Below, in pieces: positions 33,041 through 41,482 of a stretch of DNA of 43,979 nt. Origin of the DNA: Bacillota bacterium (GTDB taxonomy: Bacteria > Bacillota > Clostridia > Christensenellales > Aristaeellaceae); contig JAEVYX010000033.1 in assembly GCA_023392515.1 (NCBI GenBank), positions 1-43,979 on the forward strand, given 5' to 3'. Position 1 is the stretch's first letter; the number at the start of each line of letters is the position of its first letter. The notes under the pieces were generated by a model. The model did no database searches and had not been told where the DNA came from. It worked only from the letters and a program-made list of their open reading frames with translations. Both the position numbers and the translations under genes were made by a program.

Positions 33041-33984
33041 AGGGCACCACCTTCCTGCTCATTAATCCGCCCGAAGGCACGCAAAAACTGCACATTTCTC
33101 AGCATCACATCCGATTTCCACCAGTTCTCACTGATGGCAAATTCTCTTTCATAACCTGCCCAGCGCCAGGGAATACTCCAGACTCCCTCGCTGTTGCGGG
33201 TTTCACAAAGCCAGTCCAGTTCCTTTTCCACCAGATCCTTATGCCCTTGATAGAGGGGATGGGAGGGGCTATCTATGAAAAAGGATGGGCGGCAGCTGTA
33301 TCCGCCCCAGGATTCCGCATCCTTGTGCAAAAGCGCATTGGCCTGATGCAGGGCTTTCTTCTCCATTTCAGAATAGGGGAAATCATGTTGGCATCCAGCC
33401 TTTTGCATCCACTGCAGAAGGGTGAATACACAGGCCAGGGGGTGCATTTCGATTTCGGGGTTTTCTAGAAAAGCCGCACATAATTCCTGGGCGAGGGCTA
33501 TTGCTCTATCATGCTCCGCAGTCCCTGCGGGGATGAAATAGAGCAGGAACCCTGCCAGAATGGCGGTGGGATTGAATTCACTGCGGGCACGACTGCTGGA
33601 ATCCGTATGCCACCAGGGGGCATGGGGGAAATCGTTGTTGGAGGGGATCGCATTTTCCCAGCGTCCCTGCACAAAGTGCTCCCTGCTTTGCAGGTAACGA
33701 AGGAGGCCTTTTACAACGGCATGTTCTTTGTCTTGAAAACCAATCTCCCACAGGATATTGACCGCCGTACCGCATTGAATGGGTGCGGAAGGAGGGTTCC
33801 AGCAATCCGCTTCCAATGCGCTGCCAAAGCCACCATCCGCATTCTGGTAGGCGGCTAAAGCTTTTATTACCGGTTCAGCGCTATAACCCTCCATGTGGTA
33901 TTGCCAGCGGGCAAGGTCCAGCGGCCGGGCATTTCTATATACAAAGCGGCGGATTTCTTCCATATCCGGCTTTATCAAAGCCAT
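33037..33984 (-). CDS. Alpha/alpha-toroid (prenyltransferase/terpene-cyclase-fold) hypothetical protein
   Basis: 315 residues from ATG 33984, with AAAGGA 9 nt upstream. Repeated helical hairpins with the turn ALAAYQNADGGFGSALEADC near residues 45-65 resemble the QxxDGGFG turns of prenyltransferase/squalene-cyclase toroids, and similar helix pairs recur toward NSEGVWSIPWRW near the end. There is no DxDD or other cyclase motif, and no terpene genes are nearby, so it is probably not a cyclase. It is transcribed from a consensus promoter and coupled to the AlkZ-related gene. The function is unknown. Confidence 0.65.
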   Translation of the reverse strand: MALIKPDMEEIRRFVYRNARPLDLARWQYHMEGYSAEPVIKALAAYQNADGGFGSALEADCWNPPSAPIQCGTAVNILWEIGFQDKEHAVVKGLLRYLQSREHFVQGRWENAIPSNNDFPHAPWWHTDSSSRARSEFNPTAILAGFLLYFIPAGTAEHDRAIALAQELCAAFLENPEIEMHPLACVFTLLQWMQKAGCQHDFPYSEMEKKALHQANALLHKDAESWGGYSCRPSFFIDSPSHPLYQGHKDLVEKELDWLCETRNSEGVWSIPWRWAGYEREFAISENWWKSDVMLRNVQFLRAFGRINEQEGGAL

Positions 33985-34040
33985 TCCGATCATTCCTTTC
34001 GTTTGTATAGCATAAGGACACGTGGGGTAACATTTCTTTG

Positions 34041-34069
34041 AGTATACGGAACCTGCTTTTTCCTGTCAA
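34041..34069 (-). promoter_or_regulatory. Promoter of the toroid/AlkZ-related pair
   Basis: On the minus strand TTGACA (34064-34069) and TATACT (34041-34046) are 17 bp apart. Confidence 0.75.
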
Positions 34070-34125
34070 TGAAGCGGGGCTCAATTCCACACATTTTCGG
34101 ATAAAATCATCCGCCTGGAAAGAAC

Positions 34126-34154
34126 TGGACATGCAATACCGCCCATGATATAAT
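34126..34154 (+). promoter_or_regulatory. Promoter of araA
   Basis: TGGACA (34126-34131) and TATAAT (34149-34154) with 17-bp spacing, about 40 bp before araA. Confidence 0.7.
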
Positions 34155-34192
34155 CATTTTAATCGTTTTAGAATGGCAAAGGAGAGAGCTAT

Positions 34193-35668
34193 ATGAGTTT
34201 AAAACAGTATGAGTTTTGGTTCGTTGCGGGTACCCAACTGCTCTACGGCCCTCAAACCATTGGCGAGGTAGAACGCCACTGCCGTATCATGGCCCAGGGC
34301 TGGAACAGCGATCCTGAAATCGTTGGCACGGTTGTTTTCAAGGGCGCAGTGACTGATTCCAAGTCTATTACCGATGTGCTGCTGGCCGCTAACAGCGCTC
34401 CGGAATGCGCCGGAGTTATTGCATGGATGCATACATTCTCCCCCAGTAAAATGTGGATTACCGGGCTGAGCCGCCTGCAAAAGCCCTATCTGCACCTCAA
34501 TACCCAGTTCAACCGGGATATTCCCTGGAACGATATCGACATGGATTTCATGAATACCAACCAGTCTGCTCACGGCGACCGGGAACACGGCTTTATTGGC
34601 GCAAGGCTGCGCCTGCCAAGAAAGGTCATCGCCGGGCATTGGGAAGATGGGAAAGTCCGCTCCCGCATGGGCCGATGGATGCGTGCCGCCGTTGGCGTAT
34701 ATGAGTCACGGTGCTTAAAGGTCTGCCGCTTTGGTGATAACATGCGGGATGTAGCCGTCACCGAAGGGGACAAGGTGGAGGCCGAGCTGAAGCTGGGCTG
34801 GTCCGTGAACACCTATGGCATTGGCGACCTCATTGAAAGAATGGATAAGGTGACCGAGGCGCAAGTGGATGCGAAAATGGCTGAGTACAAAGAAAAATAC
34901 GATATCAATACCGATAACGTAGCGGCTGTGCGATACCAGGCCAGGCAGGAGGTGGCGATGCGCGCCTTCCTGGATGAGGGCGGATTCGGCGCGTTCACCG
35001 ACACCTTCCAGGACTTGCAGCAAATGCGCCAGCTTCCCGGTCTGGCTACCCAAAACCTCATGAAGGACGGCTTTGGCTTTGGCGCGGAGGGGGATTGGAA
35101 AATTGCCGCGCTGGGCAGGGTGATGAAGGTTATGGCCCAGGGCCTCCCCGGCGGCACGGCGTTTATGGAGGATTACTCCTACCATATGGACCCGGAAAAC
35201 GAGGGCATCCTGGGCGCACATATGCTGGAGGTGGACCCGGACATCGCTGCCGACCGGCCTATGATAGAGGTTCATACCATGAACATCGGCGATCGGGAAC
35301 CCCCTGCCCGGCTGACTTTCGCCACAGGTGACGGCCCGGCCATCGTGGCCACCTTGGTGGATATGGGCGACCGCTTCCGTATGATCGTCAATGACATCGA
35401 AGCCCGCAGCCCCTATCATGATATGCCCAAGCTTCCCGTAGCCCAGGTGATGTGGAAACCCCTGCCGGATTTAAGCACCTCCGCCGAAGCCTGGATCATT
35501 GCGGGCGGAGCGCACCACACGGTACTCAGCTATCAGTTGGACGCCGAATACCTGCGGGATTTTTGCGAGATGCTGGGCATTGAATTTATCCATATCGGGA
35601 AGGAGACTACCATTCCTCAACTTTCCAAGGAACTGATCTGGAATGACGTGGTGTGGAAGTTGAAGTAA
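34193..35668 (+). CDS. araA: L-arabinose isomerase
   Basis: 491 residues, normal length. It converts L-arabinose to L-ribulose. The N-terminus FWFVAGTQLLYGPQTIGEV and the segments WMHTFSPSKMWI, LNTQFNRDIPW and FMNTNQSAHGDREHGF are typical of AraA. Metal-ligand regions include the Glu in GGFGAFTDTF-adjacent DEGG and the His in HTMNIGDREPPARL. It stands alone with its own promoter and terminator: araB and araD are not in the window, though xylB and rpiB are. The next plus-strand genes form a sugar-sensing cassette that could control pentose use. Confidence 0.95.
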   Translation: MSLKQYEFWFVAGTQLLYGPQTIGEVERHCRIMAQGWNSDPEIVGTVVFKGAVTDSKSITDVLLAANSAPECAGVIAWMHTFSPSKMWITGLSRLQKPYLHLNTQFNRDIPWNDIDMDFMNTNQSAHGDREHGFIGARLRLPRKVIAGHWEDGKVRSRMGRWMRAAVGVYESRCLKVCRFGDNMRDVAVTEGDKVEAELKLGWSVNTYGIGDLIERMDKVTEAQVDAKMAEYKEKYDINTDNVAAVRYQARQEVAMRAFLDEGGFGAFTDTFQDLQQMRQLPGLATQNLMKDGFGFGAEGDWKIAALGRVMKVMAQGLPGGTAFMEDYSYHMDPENEGILGAHMLEVDPDIAADRPMIEVHTMNIGDREPPARLTFATGDGPAIVATLVDMGDRFRMIVNDIEARSPYHDMPKLPVAQVMWKPLPDLSTSAEAWIIAGGAHHTVLSYQLDAEYLRDFCEMLGIEFIHIGKETTIPQLSKELIWNDVVWKLK

Positions 35669-35693
35669 ACTGAATCGTTTTTAAGAGCGCATG

Positions 35694-35737
35694 GGGAGGG
35701 CTCCCTTTTCAAAAGGAGCCCTCCCTGCTTGTTTTTG
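35694..35737 (+). terminator. Terminator of araA
   Basis: An 11-bp stem (GGGAGGGCTCC at 35694-35704, GGAGCCCTCCC at 35715-35725) is followed by TGCTTGTTTTTG. Confidence 0.85.
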
Positions 35738-35767
35738 TTCACCTTACTTTTCCTTTATTTATGTGCA

Positions 35768-35797
35768 TTGCATTTATATGGTTCTTCTTGTTATAAT
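35768..35797 (+). promoter_or_regulatory. Promoter of the sugar-sensing cassette
   Basis: TTGCAT (35768-35773) and TATAAT (35792-35797) with 18-bp spacing, about 65 bp before the binding-protein gene. Confidence 0.55.
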
Positions 35798-35860
35798 AAA
35801 GGCAGCTTTTTGTGACCGTTCTTTTTTGCATACAGTTTCATACCCAAGGGGGGGATATTG

Positions 35861-36835
35861 ATGCGCCGGATTCTATTGGCCGTTCTCATTCTGGCCGCTG
35901 CCATTTTGCAGGGAAGCTGTGCCCCATCTGCCCAAACCTCTGCCGATCCGCCAGGAAATACGGTGCTTTTGGGTTATGCCCAACTGGGCTCGGAAAGTGC
36001 CTGGCGCATTGGAAACAGCCAGTCTATCAAGGATGCGGCCAAAAATGCGGGCATCCAGCTCATGTTTGAAAACGCGGAACAAAGTCAGGAAAAGCAGATC
36101 AAAGCCATCCGCTCCTTTATTGCCTATCAGGTGGATGTGATTGCTTTTTCACCCATTGTGGAGGATGGATGGGATAACGTGCTTCGGGAGGCCAAAGAGG
36201 CGGGTATTCCCGTTTTGCTGGTGGACCGGTACATCAACACCGCCGACGAAAGCTTATATATAGGGTTTGTGGGCTCTGATTTTTATGAGGAAGGACGGTC
36301 TGCCGGAACCTTCCTGAAAAAGCGTGCCCAGGGTATGGATTCTGTAAAGATTGTGGAAATCGCGGGTACGGAAGATTCCTCACCCATGCGCCAAAGGGGC
36401 CTGGGCTTCCGGGATGTGCTGGGGGAAGACTCCGCCTATGATATTCTGGAGACTATTTCCGGTGACTTTTTGCGTTCCAAGGGCAAGGAATGCATGGAAT
36501 ATCTGCTCCAAAAACACCCCCATATCGATGTGCTGTACTCCCATAACGACGCCATGACGCTGGGGGCCATCGAAGCCATAGAGACGGCAGGGTATGTGCC
36601 CGGCAAGGATATTCTGATTATCACGGTGGATGGAGAGCAGAAGGCCATTGATTTGCTCAAAGCAGGAAAAATCAATTGTGTGGTGGAATGCACCCCCATG
36701 CTGGGGGATATTGTGATGGAGCTTACGAAAAAGCTGGCCGCCGGGGAGAAAATCGACCGCATAAGCCATTCCAAAGAGCGGGTGTTTTCCGAGTTTGATA
36801 CGGATTTGGATTCACTTCCCGAAAGGGGTTATTGA
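35861..36835 (+). CDS. YtfQ-like sugar-binding protein, probable sensor lipoprotein
   Basis: 324 residues. ATG 35861 follows GGGGGGG; a TTG codon just before it is an alternative. The signal peptide ends LQGSCAPS, a lipobox-like site with an unusual Gln at -3. The mature domain matches the type-1 periplasmic binding proteins of the YtfQ (galactofuranose/arabinose) group: SESAWRIGNSQSIKDAA, QEKQIKAIRSFIAYQVDVIAF (split: QEKQIKAIRSF, VDVIAF) and DGWDNVLREAKEAGIPVLLVDR (DGWDNVLREAK, IPVLLVDR). No ATPase or permease is adjacent. It is followed 3 bp later by a membrane kinase, as in the XylFII-LytS xylose sensors, so it probably presents a sugar to the kinase. Confidence 0.85.
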   Translation: MRRILLAVLILAAAILQGSCAPSAQTSADPPGNTVLLGYAQLGSESAWRIGNSQSIKDAAKNAGIQLMFENAEQSQEKQIKAIRSFIAYQVDVIAFSPIVEDGWDNVLREAKEAGIPVLLVDRYINTADESLYIGFVGSDFYEEGRSAGTFLKKRAQGMDSVKIVEIAGTEDSSPMRQRGLGFRDVLGEDSAYDILETISGDFLRSKGKECMEYLLQKHPHIDVLYSHNDAMTLGAIEAIETAGYVPGKDILIITVDGEQKAIDLLKAGKINCVVECTPMLGDIVMELTKKLAAGEKIDRISHSKERVFSEFDTDLDSLPERGY

Positions 36836-36838
36836 GAA

Positions 36839-38302
36839 ATGGATAACCTGACGGACCGGGTTTTGCAATGGGTTCATGTAGACAGCAGCATTGGAAAGCG
36901 GTTAAAGCTCTCATATATTGTCATCATGGGCCTGATGATGATCCCTATGCTGGCCAGCGTGGTCATGATGGCCAACTACGCCTTCCGCTACCACGGGGTC
37001 ATCAGCCAAATTGAAAAGGTTTCATCCCTGCAGCCCTTGGTGGAGGAAACCATCCCGGATGAGCTTTGGAGCGTGGTTGCCGGTCGAAAAACCTTTGGGG
37101 AGGGCAGCCATTATACGCTAATTCAGGCTGTAAATGAGCAATTGGACAGCCTGATGGTGTCCAGTGTAACCCGCAACCCCATGGAACTGACCGTGGCAAG
37201 GCGTACCATGAGCACCCTGGAGGAATATGTGAACCGCATGGGACGGCAGATGGGGGAAGGCGCACCGGTCAAGGAGAATGAGGTGCTTTTGGAAGAGGTG
37301 CGCAGCGTGTCCGCATTGGTGGGGGACATGCTGGAGGACTTTATCGCCCTGGAGATCAGGGCCGCCACGGAAACCAGCACTCACCTGCAAAACATGCTGC
37401 AATTTATTCTGGTGGCGGAACTGCTTCTAATATTGCTAACCATTTTGTTTGCCATGCTGGCACAAGCCTCTCTTTCCCAGTCCATCCGCCAGCCCATTGC
37501 CCAGTTGGAGGACTTTGCCGGAAGCCTGGCTGGGGGAAATCTTCTGGCCCGGGCACCCACCACGGGGGTGACGGAATTAGTATCCCTCACCGCCAGCCTC
37601 AACATTATGGCGGGGAAACTGCAGGATCTGATCGACGAAAACAAGCGTGAGCAGGAAAATCTAAAAAAAAGCGAACTGCGAACACTGCAAGCCCAAATCG
37701 CTCCCCATTTTTTATATAACACACTGGACGCCATCGTATGGCTGGCGGAATCCAGGCGCACCGCGGAGGTAATTCAAATCACCCAGGCCCTTTCAGACTT
37801 TTTCCGCATTTCTTTAAGCCAAGGGCGAGACTGGATACCCCTAAGCGAAGAGGTCCGTCATCTGCAGGGATACCTTACCATTCAAAAAATCCGCTACCGA
37901 GATATTCTGGATTATTCTATTCAAATCCCCGAGGAACTGTATGACCTGCAAATATTAAAACTGGTGATCCAACCGTTGGTGGAAAACGCTATTTACCATG
38001 GTATCAAGCACCGCAGGGGGAAGGGCCTGGTGGAAATAGAGGGCCACCGGGATGGGGATGATCTGTATTTTCAAGTGCGGGATAACGGTGTGGGCATGAC
38101 GCCGGAGCGTCTTTCGGAAATTTGCGATTGTCTAGCAGAGGAGGATTCCTCGGAGATGGAAAGCGTGGGGTACGGCCTTTGCAACGTGAACAAGCGCCTG
38201 CAATTGTATTACAGCCCGCCCCGGTGTTTGCATATCGAAAGCGGCAGCCACGGCACCACGGTATCCTTTTCGGTGCCAGTAAGGAGACAGGAGAATGTAT
38301 AA
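36839..38302 (+). CDS. Sensor histidine kinase, YesM-type
   Basis: 487 residues. Two membrane segments (about residues 26-47 and 182-205) enclose an extracytoplasmic sensing domain of about 135 residues; a HAMP linker (about 206-260) and a HisKA_7TM-less His_kinase core follow. The phospho-acceptor is His290 in QIAPHFLYNTLD, and ATP-binding boxes are LVENAIYHGIKH and DNGVGM with GYGLCNVNKRL. This is the LytS/YesM class that works with AraC-type regulators. It overlaps the regulator gene by 8 bp. The sensing domain is helical and has no obvious ligand pocket, which fits signalling through the upstream binding protein. Confidence 0.92.
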   Translation: MDNLTDRVLQWVHVDSSIGKRLKLSYIVIMGLMMIPMLASVVMMANYAFRYHGVISQIEKVSSLQPLVEETIPDELWSVVAGRKTFGEGSHYTLIQAVNEQLDSLMVSSVTRNPMELTVARRTMSTLEEYVNRMGRQMGEGAPVKENEVLLEEVRSVSALVGDMLEDFIALEIRAATETSTHLQNMLQFILVAELLLILLTILFAMLAQASLSQSIRQPIAQLEDFAGSLAGGNLLARAPTTGVTELVSLTASLNIMAGKLQDLIDENKREQENLKKSELRTLQAQIAPHFLYNTLDAIVWLAESRRTAEVIQITQALSDFFRISLSQGRDWIPLSEEVRHLQGYLTIQKIRYRDILDYSIQIPEELYDLQILKLVIQPLVENAIYHGIKHRRGKGLVEIEGHRDGDDLYFQVRDNGVGMTPERLSEICDCLAEEDSSEMESVGYGLCNVNKRLQLYYSPPRCLHIESGSHGTTVSFSVPVRRQENV

Positions 38303-39905
38303 GGTATTCCTTGTGGATGATGAAATCGTCATCAGGGAAGGCATCCGCAACAACTTTCCCTGGGAAGAAAGCGATTTTGTATTGGCCGGGGAGGCACCTG
38401 ATGGAGAAATGGCCCTGAGTATGCTCCAGGACATCAAACCCGATATCCTGCTTACTGATATCAAAATGCCCTTTATGGATGGGTTGAGCCTGTGCCGCAC
38501 AGTCACGCAAACCATGCCCTGGACACAGGTGGTGATTTTAAGCGGTTATGATGAGTTCGCCTATGCCAGGGAGGCAATTTCCCTGGGTGTGAAGGACTAC
38601 CTGTTAAAGCCCGTCAACGCCCAGGAGCTTTTGGAGGTCCTCAACCGCATTGCCGGGCGTATCCGGGAGGAGAAAAAGCAACAAGCCGACTTGCGCCTCT
38701 TAAAGGAGCAGTTCGCCTCCAGCAGCCGATATCTGCAGGAAAACCTGCTGCGGGAATTGTTCAGCGGTTCCTTTGGCAAAAGCGACACGGCAAGCCTTCT
38801 GGAACGTTCCCGAAAGCTGCACATGAGCCTTACCGCTGCCTGCTACCTGGTGATGCTCATCGCCCCGGAGTATAGCAACCACCAGTATGAGGAATCCATT
38901 TCCGTCCAGGGCGCGCTGCAAAGGCTGTGCGATGGCAGCGGCGGCGCGGTGTACACCTGCGAGGCAGGCGGCTTTTCACTTCTGTTGGTGTTGGGGGACA
39001 ACGAGGAGGATTTGGAGGAGCGGGCCTACGGCTTTGCCCAGGCGGCTTCCTATGGCATTGAGCGCAGCGTAGGCATTTGCGCAAAGGCGGGTATCGGCTC
39101 CACGGTGAACTGCCTGTGGGAAGCGCCCCAATCCTTTTCCGCAGCCCAAATGGTATTGCGTACCATGGGCACTTATCAGGGGGAAAACAGCCAGCGCAGG
39201 ATTATGGGCATCGGGGATGTGGGCATTCCTCAGGGCTTGTCCCTTTTAAACCTGGATGTAGCACCCATTTCCACCCAACTTCAGTATGCCACCAAGGAGG
39301 ATTTGGATGGTATATTGAACCGCTATGTCTCCTCCCTAGGGGATATGGCCTCTCGCTCGCTGATGATGGCCAATTACGTTTATGTGGAGATTCTTTTGGC
39401 GGCCTCCCGCATCATCAAGGAAAACGGCGGCACACCCCAGGAGGTGTTGCCCAAGGCCTTGCAAAAGCAGGAGGCTGCGGCGGGGATGCACTCGGTGGAC
39501 GATGTCCTGCCCCAGGCCAAGGAAATCCTTTCCTGCGCCATTGCTTATAGGGACCGGCAAAGCGCCACCCGCTACTCCATGGTTATCCGCAAGGCCCAAG
39601 CCTATTTATGTGAACAGTATCAAAACCCCAATATCAATTTGAAGGATGTGGCCTCCTATGTGGCGCTGAGCAACAACCATTTTTGCACGGTGTTTTCCCA
39701 GGAGATGGGCGTCACTTTTACAGAATATCTGACCGGCCTACGCTTAAACCGGGCCAAGGAGCTTTTGCGCACTACATCCTTGCGCTCCTCGGATATCACT
39801 TACCAGGTAGGTTACAATGACCCCCATTATTTCAGCTATCTGTTTAAAAAAAATACGGGCATGACGCCCAGGGACTACAGGAGAGAGAACCAGGAGGAAG
39901 GGTAA
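38295..39905 (+). CDS. Response regulator with AraC-type DNA-binding domain, YesN-like
   Basis: 536 residues. The receiver domain (about 1-120) has the phospho-acceptor Asp55 in LLTDIKMPFMDG and Lys in LLKPVNAQEL. A middle region of about 280 residues without a clear motif follows. The C-terminal AraC pair of helix-turn-helix motifs is QNPNINLKDVASYVALSNNHF (split: NPNINLKDVAS, ALSNNHFCTVF) and the signature DITYQVGYNDPHYFSYLFKKNTGMTP (DITYQVGYNDPHYFS, KNTGMTPRDYR). It is coupled to the kinase gene. Targets are probably pentose or hemicellulose genes, araA being the nearest; no binding site was identified. Confidence 0.93.
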   Translation: MYKVFLVDDEIVIREGIRNNFPWEESDFVLAGEAPDGEMALSMLQDIKPDILLTDIKMPFMDGLSLCRTVTQTMPWTQVVILSGYDEFAYAREAISLGVKDYLLKPVNAQELLEVLNRIAGRIREEKKQQADLRLLKEQFASSSRYLQENLLRELFSGSFGKSDTASLLERSRKLHMSLTAACYLVMLIAPEYSNHQYEESISVQGALQRLCDGSGGAVYTCEAGGFSLLLVLGDNEEDLEERAYGFAQAASYGIERSVGICAKAGIGSTVNCLWEAPQSFSAAQMVLRTMGTYQGENSQRRIMGIGDVGIPQGLSLLNLDVAPISTQLQYATKEDLDGILNRYVSSLGDMASRSLMMANYVYVEILLAASRIIKENGGTPQEVLPKALQKQEAAAGMHSVDDVLPQAKEILSCAIAYRDRQSATRYSMVIRKAQAYLCEQYQNPNINLKDVASYVALSNNHFCTVFSQEMGVTFTEYLTGLRLNRAKELLRTTSLRSSDITYQVGYNDPHYFSYLFKKNTGMTPRDYRRENQEEG

Positions 39906-39976
39906 TGGCAGGTTACTCATCAGAATTTGCAAACCAGCATCCAGTTCAATGATTGAAAAATCCTAGGGAGGCATTT

Positions 39977-40378
39977 ATGAAGATAAGACCTTATCAGAAA
40001 GATATTGACAAAGATGGCATCGTGAAATTGATGAAGAGCGAAGGGGAAGATTGGGCCTGTTATTCTGCCGATGAGGTCTTGGTAAAATATATGTCGGCAC
40101 TGGAAAGTGCGATTACCTATGTGGCATATGAAGGGAATGTCCTGTGCGGATATTCCCGTTCACTGGACGATTGCGGCTTTTACATCTACATCTGCGATCT
40201 TTTGGTAATGGCTGAATACAGGGGAAGAAACATAGGGCAGAAATTGATGGAAATCATCTATCGTGATTACCCGGATCGCATTGTATATGTTATGTCAGGC
40301 GCTGATGGATATTATCAGAAACTGGGGTATAGCAAGGTGGGATCCATTTTTCAAGTATCAAACCCGAGCGGGAAGTAG
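39977..40378 (+). CDS. GNAT family N-acetyltransferase
   Basis: 133 residues from ATG 39977, with AGGGAGG upstream; the frame opens earlier at a TTG without a ribosome site. The acetyl-CoA loop is visible as LVMAEYRGRNIGQKLMEII (the R/Q-x-x-G-x-G/A pattern as RGRNIG). The final YQKLGYSKVGSIF is the usual beta-5/6 ending of the family. The substrate is unknown. It lies 70 bp after the response regulator but looks unrelated to it. Confidence 0.85.
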   Translation: MKIRPYQKDIDKDGIVKLMKSEGEDWACYSADEVLVKYMSALESAITYVAYEGNVLCGYSRSLDDCGFYIYICDLLVMAEYRGRNIGQKLMEIIYRDYPDRIVYVMSGADGYYQKLGYSKVGSIFQVSNPSGK

Positions 40379-40405
40379 TTACATCAAAATGAAAAGGTGA
40401 TGGAC

Positions 40406-40843
40406 ATGAACATCCTGATAAGTGCCTGCCTGTTGGGCGTGCATTGCAGATATGACGGCAGCGGAAAGCCGGACAAAAGCATTGAAAAACTTATGGAAAA
40501 GCACCATCTCATTCCCGTATGCCCGGAAATCCTGGGTGGCATGCAGACACCCAGAGAACCTTCCGAGCGATTAGGGGATCAGGTGGTTTCCAAGTCCGGT
40601 GCCGATGTGACGGACTGTTTCCAGAGAGGGGCCAAAGAAACGCTGTTCCTCGCAAAGCTGTACGGCTGCAGGTACGCAATCTTGAAAGAACGCAGTCCCT
40701 CCTGCGGCTATGGCCAAATCTATGACGGCACGTTTTCGGGCACGCTGACGGAACGGAGCGGCGTCGCTGCGGAATTGCTGGCCGCAAATGGCATTACGGT
40801 ATTAGGTGAATCGCAGATTGATATGCTTTTTCAAACGGAATGA
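40406..40843 (+). CDS. DUF523 family protein
   Basis: 145 residues from ATG 40406 with AAAAGGTGA upstream; GTG 40397 and ATG 40400 are alternatives in the same frame. Family motifs are ISACLLGVHCRYDG, VCPEILGGMQTPREPSE and LKERSPSCGYG. The conserved Cys residues in these segments could bind metal or a cluster. The function of DUF523 is not established. It is close to the GNAT gene upstream and is followed by an imperfectly understood repeat-like stretch. Confidence 0.88.
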   Translation: MNILISACLLGVHCRYDGSGKPDKSIEKLMEKHHLIPVCPEILGGMQTPREPSERLGDQVVSKSGADVTDCFQRGAKETLFLAKLYGCRYAILKERSPSCGYGQIYDGTFSGTLTERSGVAAELLAANGITVLGESQIDMLFQTE

Positions 40844-40851
40844 CTATAAAT

Positions 40852-41015
40852 CCGAAGCCAGCGACATGCGCGGTGGCTTCGGAAGCCTTGTACAGCAAGG
40901 TTTCCTTACAGCCTTCATCGCACGTAGAGCATAGCTCGCAGGTGAAGGGTGCTGACTTGAAAAAGAGGCGCAGCCACTTTTTCGACACGCTGGGGCGGCT
41001 TCGGCCGCCTTTTTT
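40852..41015. repeat. Repeat-like intergenic element with hairpin and terminator, open on both strands
   Basis: The stretch has a 9-bp hairpin (CCGAAGCCA at 40852-40860, TGGCTTCGG at 40874-40882), about 110 bp of unremarkable sequence and a strong terminator hairpin (40994-41015). It can be translated on both strands (about 65 codons each) with unusual Cys/Lys-rich products on the minus strand. I recall very similar spurious peptides in many Clostridia annotations, which suggests a dispersed intergenic repeat and not a gene. Only one copy is in the window, so this cannot be tested here. Confidence 0.35.
40994..41015 (+). terminator. Terminator with UUCG tetraloop
   Basis: GGCGGC (40994-40999), loop TTCG, GCCGCC (41004-41009), then TTTTTT. 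It ends the DUF523 transcript before the padR promoter. Confidence 0.88.
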
Positions 41016-41059
41016 GTTTGGGATGCAATTATGTTTTTGCTAATATGCGGTTATATGTG

Positions 41060-41088
41060 TTGACAATGAATCACGATAAGATTAGAAT
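41060..41088 (+). promoter_or_regulatory. Promoter of padR-fetA-fetB
   Basis: TTGACA (41060-41065) and TAGAAT (41083-41088) with 17-bp spacing. Confidence 0.75.
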
Positions 41089-41132
41089 AAAATCGAAATA
41101 CGAAAACGAATTTCGATAACGAATCACGATAA
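41068..41132. promoter_or_regulatory. PadR operator region: palindrome flanked by direct repeats
   Basis: A perfect 8-bp inverted repeat (ATCGAAAT at 41092-41099, ATTTCGAT at 41110-41117; 10-bp spacer) lies at the expected start point. It is bracketed by two identical 12-bp direct repeats GAATCACGATAA (41068-41079 in the promoter spacer, 41121-41132). Autorepression by PadR is the simplest reading. Confidence 0.65.
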
Positions 41133-41161
41133 AACAAGCCGATACGATAGGAGGCATTTTC

Positions 41162-41482
41162 ATGACTGAGTATGTAAGCAGAAGGTTGTTTCAGGGGTTT
41201 ATTTGCTTGCACATATTGCATCATGCAGCAAAGGAACCTTTTTTTGGCGGATGGATGATAGAGGAATTGTCCGAGCATGGTTATAAGTTAAGCCCCGGAA
41301 CGTTATATCCCATACTTCACAGCTTGGAGCAGGAAGGGCTGTTAACACACAAAAATGAGAAAGCATCCGGCAAGGTGCGCAAATATTACACCATTACCGA
41401 GTTGGGCAAGGCAGCGCTGCGTGAGTCCAAACATTATTTGGCGGAGTTGGCAGGGGAAATTAACGCAAAGGAGGATAAGTGA
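41162..41482 (+). CDS. PadR family transcriptional regulator
   Basis: 106 residues. ATG 41162 follows AGGAGG. The PadR winged helix is visible: FICLHILHHAAKEPFFGGWMIEELSEHGYKLSPGTLYPILHSLEQEGLL (in part: GWMIEELSEHGY, LSPGTLYPILHSLE) and the wing KVRKYYTITELGK. Its C-terminal dimerisation helix is short (PadR-s2 type). It abuts fetA with no gap, so it probably represses the fetAB exporter and itself through the operator at its promoter. The inducer is unknown; iron or peroxide stress is a guess from fetAB. Confidence 0.92.
   Translation: MTEYVSRRLFQGFICLHILHHAAKEPFFGGWMIEELSEHGYKLSPGTLYPILHSLEQEGLLTHKNEKASGKVRKYYTITELGKAALRESKHYLAELAGEINAKEDK

Noticed and set aside
40840..41043. 67-codon plus-strand open frame after DUF523
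   Set aside because: It runs through a strong terminator hairpin, lacks a ribosome site, and the opposite strand is equally open.
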